Made by a program: the position numbers and the translations under genes
From: Polytrichum commune
Lineage: Eukaryota; Streptophyta; Polytrichopsida; Polytrichales; Polytrichaceae
NCBI GenBank assembly: GCA_950295325.1
Contig: OX485804.1
Span: forward strand, 44,690,429-44,754,428
DNA: 64,000 bases
Direction of reading: 5' to 3'
The notes under the pieces: model-generated
What the model was told of the DNA's origin: nothing
What the model saw: the letters and a program-made list of their open reading frames with translations, nothing else
The model's database searches: none
In this document: in pieces, positions 61,190-64,000 of the stretch
Layout of the letters: every line of letters starts with the position of its first letter
Numbering within the stretch: position 1 is the stretch's first letter

Positions 61190-61320
61190 CTAGTTTCCTC
61201 ATAATTTTTGGAGCTCGTATGAATATCTTATTCAATACCAAGGTGAAGATACTCGTGTTCAATAAATGGTCACGTAGGTTCTCCCAATTATGCTAACAAT
61301 TGAGCTTAAAATAGACAGAT
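61190..61320 (+). repeat. Family A dispersed repeat, forward fragment
   Basis: TTTTTGGAGCTCGTATGAAT, GGTGAAGATACTCGTGTTCA, AATAAATGGTCACGTAGGTT and CTCCCAATTATGCTAACAAT; parallels 17490-17620. Confidence 0.6.
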
Positions 61321-62509
61321 AAGAACTTTCTTGAAATGTTGCCAATCCAATGGGCCCGTCCCATCAAATTGTAGCTCTTCTACCAATATGTCCCAAATGT
61401 TGGGCCAAGTTAGTCTCCAAATAAGTGGACATTGTGTTGACCCAATTATCATGCATGATGCGACTTGCAATGAGGAACTTTTGAATTTGGGCCACCCATG
61501 CCGAAGTTATCATTTCAGAGCATCAAGGTTTAGGGTTTAGGGCACCTTTTGAGGTTTCACTAAGGCATGAACAAAATACCTTTTTCAACTTCTTGCATTG
61601 TTTCCAAGAAACGAAGTTTTAATACTTGGGAAATATGACCATCCTCAAGTTTTATGTTAAAGTCTTGAGCTTCTCATAATTTAGTTCCAACATCACAAAT
61701 TGATTGTTGTGATCGATCAACTTACCTTCACAATATTCCCGTATCTTCCATGTCAACAATCCATCCACAATTTCCTCAGCTATCTCAATTGTTGCAAAGG
61801 TAGAAGCGGGGTTAACCATGGAAAGAGAAGCCTCATCACTAGGTGCAAAGATATCCATCTTCGTTGCCATGGTGTCCCAAAACCAAGTATGGAAACAATG
61901 CTCTAAAACCAAAGGGCCCTAGGACTTAATTCAAAAGCTTGACAAGTCCCAATATATTAAAGGAAAAATAAGAACTCCTCAAAAGGAAGCACTTGAATCT
62001 CCTAAAAAAACCTTGACAAACACTTGCAATAAATCATAATTTGCAAATTGCTTGCTGGTCCGATCACCAAAAATCTGCCACAAAATTTCTACCAGGCCTA
62101 CCTTTAGTGATCCTCTCATCTCTCTTGAATCATAATAAAATTAAACCATACTCTTATACTTCAGAATGCAACCAACTCATTCCCTTCTCTTGTAAAATAA
62201 CTCTAATTGTCTCCCCAATTTGAAACACAAATGTTACGCAACGGAAAAGTAACAACACCCCAAACACCAAGGTACAACATCTTGGAGTTATGATATGAAG
62301 GTGACGACTCTCGAAAGAGAGAGAGGAAAAATAAGAGGCATGATCCACCCAACCTCGAGCCTTACATACTCGTAGGAACTAAGAGTTGCAACTCCCTTCA
62401 ACTAGTCCTCGAGCATGTAGTTAACCAGCTCACTCTCCATACCTTTGGGGTGAATTAAGTGCACTTAACTAATGAACATTACTTACAAGGTGAGAACATC
62501 GTGTAACAC
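61321..62509. other. Spacer without recognised features
   Basis: Several ORFs of 60-90 codons overlap on opposite strands (for example 61652-61912 minus), none with family motifs. No clear repeat copy. Confidence 0.35.
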
Positions 62510-62765
62510 CATACTCCCAACCCGTGGGTAACTATATTCGAGTGGTGTATGGTGAAGTGTGTCTCTAGTAACGAATACTAAAACAACATGTGTATAAAAG
62601 AAATTGGACAACATGCTGAAAACATGTCAACAAAACAATAGATCACCCAAATTGGAAGGACATGTATGATCATTTAATGAACTCAAGAATCATCACTTTG
62701 ATGATGGATATGTTTCCTCTCATGCTAATTGTGTGTTTCATATCCTAGTAGGAGAAGTGGGCTAG
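62510..62765 (-). repeat. Family A dispersed repeat, reverse copy
   Basis: ATTCGAGTGGTGTATGGTGA, GAAATTGGACAACATGCTGA, CACCCAAATTGGAAGGAC, TGATCATTTAATGAACTCAA and GAATCATCACTTTGATGATG in order. Confidence 0.6.
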
Positions 62766-63019
62766 TCACAAAAAGTAACCATTTAAGACCTATAGGCCTT
62801 GGGAATTAACTTGGTCCACCTGCCATTGGATGAGCACAATAGGAAGATAGGAAGGAATACTCTTTGGATGCCCAAATTCCAAACCCATGCATATTCTAAG
62901 TAAAGCCCGTGAACTTGAATGAATGAGGCATTGGAATCACGAACTTCCGGGAGAAATTTTCTCAAGTTGATGAGGATGAGGGTAGTTGGGTGGATTCTCT
63001 TGGACCGGAGTAAAGTTTG

Positions 63020-63690
63020 TGGCCCTATTGTGGGCACTTCCAACTCCGCATACAATGTTGGCCGTTGGATGAGATCGGAAATTGTTTCATCCATTTAAGG
63101 TACGTGGATGTTATTTGGTTTGTTTTTTCATGTTCTCCAGCTTCTATCCATTAGATTTACTCAACAAAACTCGTGTTGCATTAGCACATCTACAATGAAA
63201 CATCTATCAAACCCAGGTTCAAAGTTGGACCTCCCCTGATTTAGTTATAGTTATTATAAGTGTTATTATGTTGATTTTTTTAATTGGATACTTAGGTTCT
63301 CCCAATTGTGTTCAATATCGAGTGTAGAGTAGTTATTAGTATTGGAAGACGCAGTTTAATCTCTTTTAAACATGAGTCTTTATGATGTTTGCTCATTGAT
63401 CTTCATCGAAGCACATACCAATCAAATCTAGGGTCCGATTAAGAAAATCTACCTTAGCGATTATGAACATGAAGATTGCCATTTCAAGTTTCATAATTGG
63501 ATAATTTCTTTCTCTTCAGATGATTGTGTAGATCTTGAGTCCCAATTGCCTTAATCATTGAACCTATAAATGATGTCTATATTGTGAGCAAATGGTCCAA
63601 TATGATCGTAAACATGTCTACTAAGTGTTCATTCTTAACTATAAAATTGGCACATACCTTCCGCTCCAATTATTAGGTTTTAATTGGAAA
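63020..63690 (+). repeat. Compound family A repeat (short edge plus long form)
   Basis: It opens with the edge CCCTATTGTGGGCACTTCCA ACTCCGC at 63023, runs into the long-form block 63104-63470 that matches 32903-33262, and continues with a second forward module (TTGTGAGCAAATGGTCCAAT, AACATGTCTACTAAGTG) to about 63680. The two modules suggest one copy next to or inside another. Confidence 0.6.
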
Positions 63691-64000
63691 GAAAATATAA
63701 GAAAATAGGAATGTCACTGTTTTTACAACAACATAAGACATATGTTCACCACCACTTTATACCCATGGTTGCGTGGACATGGGGGGTGTAGAGGTGGCTC
63801 AATGCCTATTCTCATAGGTGGACAGTTGATTAGTGTGTTAGTATCATAGCATCTATTTCAACTTTAGTGTTGTTGTCAGTAGGTAGGTTAATCAAGTGGG
63901 ACTGGGGCTTGTTTCATTTTTAATTTTTTTTTTGTCTAGGATGATACATATTGAGTATGCCGTGGCAATTTGTGAGAATGTCTTCGTTAACTTGTGGATT

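Overview
This is nuclear DNA of a land plant. The evidence is GT-AG introns, a plant-only INDETERMINATE DOMAIN (IDD) zinc-finger gene, plant-type AP-5 zeta, RH36/DDX49 helicase and PUS5-like genes, and a eukaryotic tRNA-Leu(CAA) with an internal pol III promoter. The lineage cannot be fixed by eye. The long AT-rich spacers and the unusually long IDD protein may point away from the familiar flowering-plant models, but that is weak inference.

Layout: (1) 38-6973 (+), the last 14 exons of AP5Z1, cut at its 5' end by the window edge, with foldback elements in its introns. (2) 7551-8507 (-), an intronless CAMK/CDPK-like protein kinase convergent with AP5Z1; a TATA box lies at 8760-8767 and a 33-bp tandem repeat lies in or next to its leader. 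(3) 12843-16139 (+), a complete six-exon DEAD-box RNA helicase of the DDX49/Dbp8/RH36 type. (4) About 16.1-39.9 kb, a gene-poor block of small non-autonomous repeats: foldback/MITE-like elements, tandem duplications and scattered copies of one abundant family. No transposase, reverse transcriptase or integrase reading frame was seen. (5) 39998-45757 (+), a complete six-exon IDD transcription factor with a long coiled-coil C-terminus. (6) 45.8-52.9 kb, another repeat block, including a 227-bp hAT-like MITE whose unoccupied site is visible nearby. (7) 52976-53058 (-), tRNA-Leu(CAA). (8) 54173-60351 (-), a PUS5-like RluA-family protein; eleven exons plus the start exon are resolved and one short N-terminal exon is not. 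(9) 60.4-64.0 kb, more copies of the abundant repeat family.

The genes are independent housekeeping or regulatory loci (endosomal trafficking, signalling, pre-rRNA processing, transcription, RNA modification) and form no pathway or operon. I found no convincing new multi-gene system. The points most worth a second look are: a pseudouridine-synthase-like protein with Gly in place of the usual catalytic Asp; a likely GC-AG intron in AP5Z1; a non-RD kinase with an in-frame-open 33-bp repeat at its leader; the IDD protein's long coiled coil; a hAT-like MITE with its empty site; and several undescribed-looking foldback and tandem repeat families.
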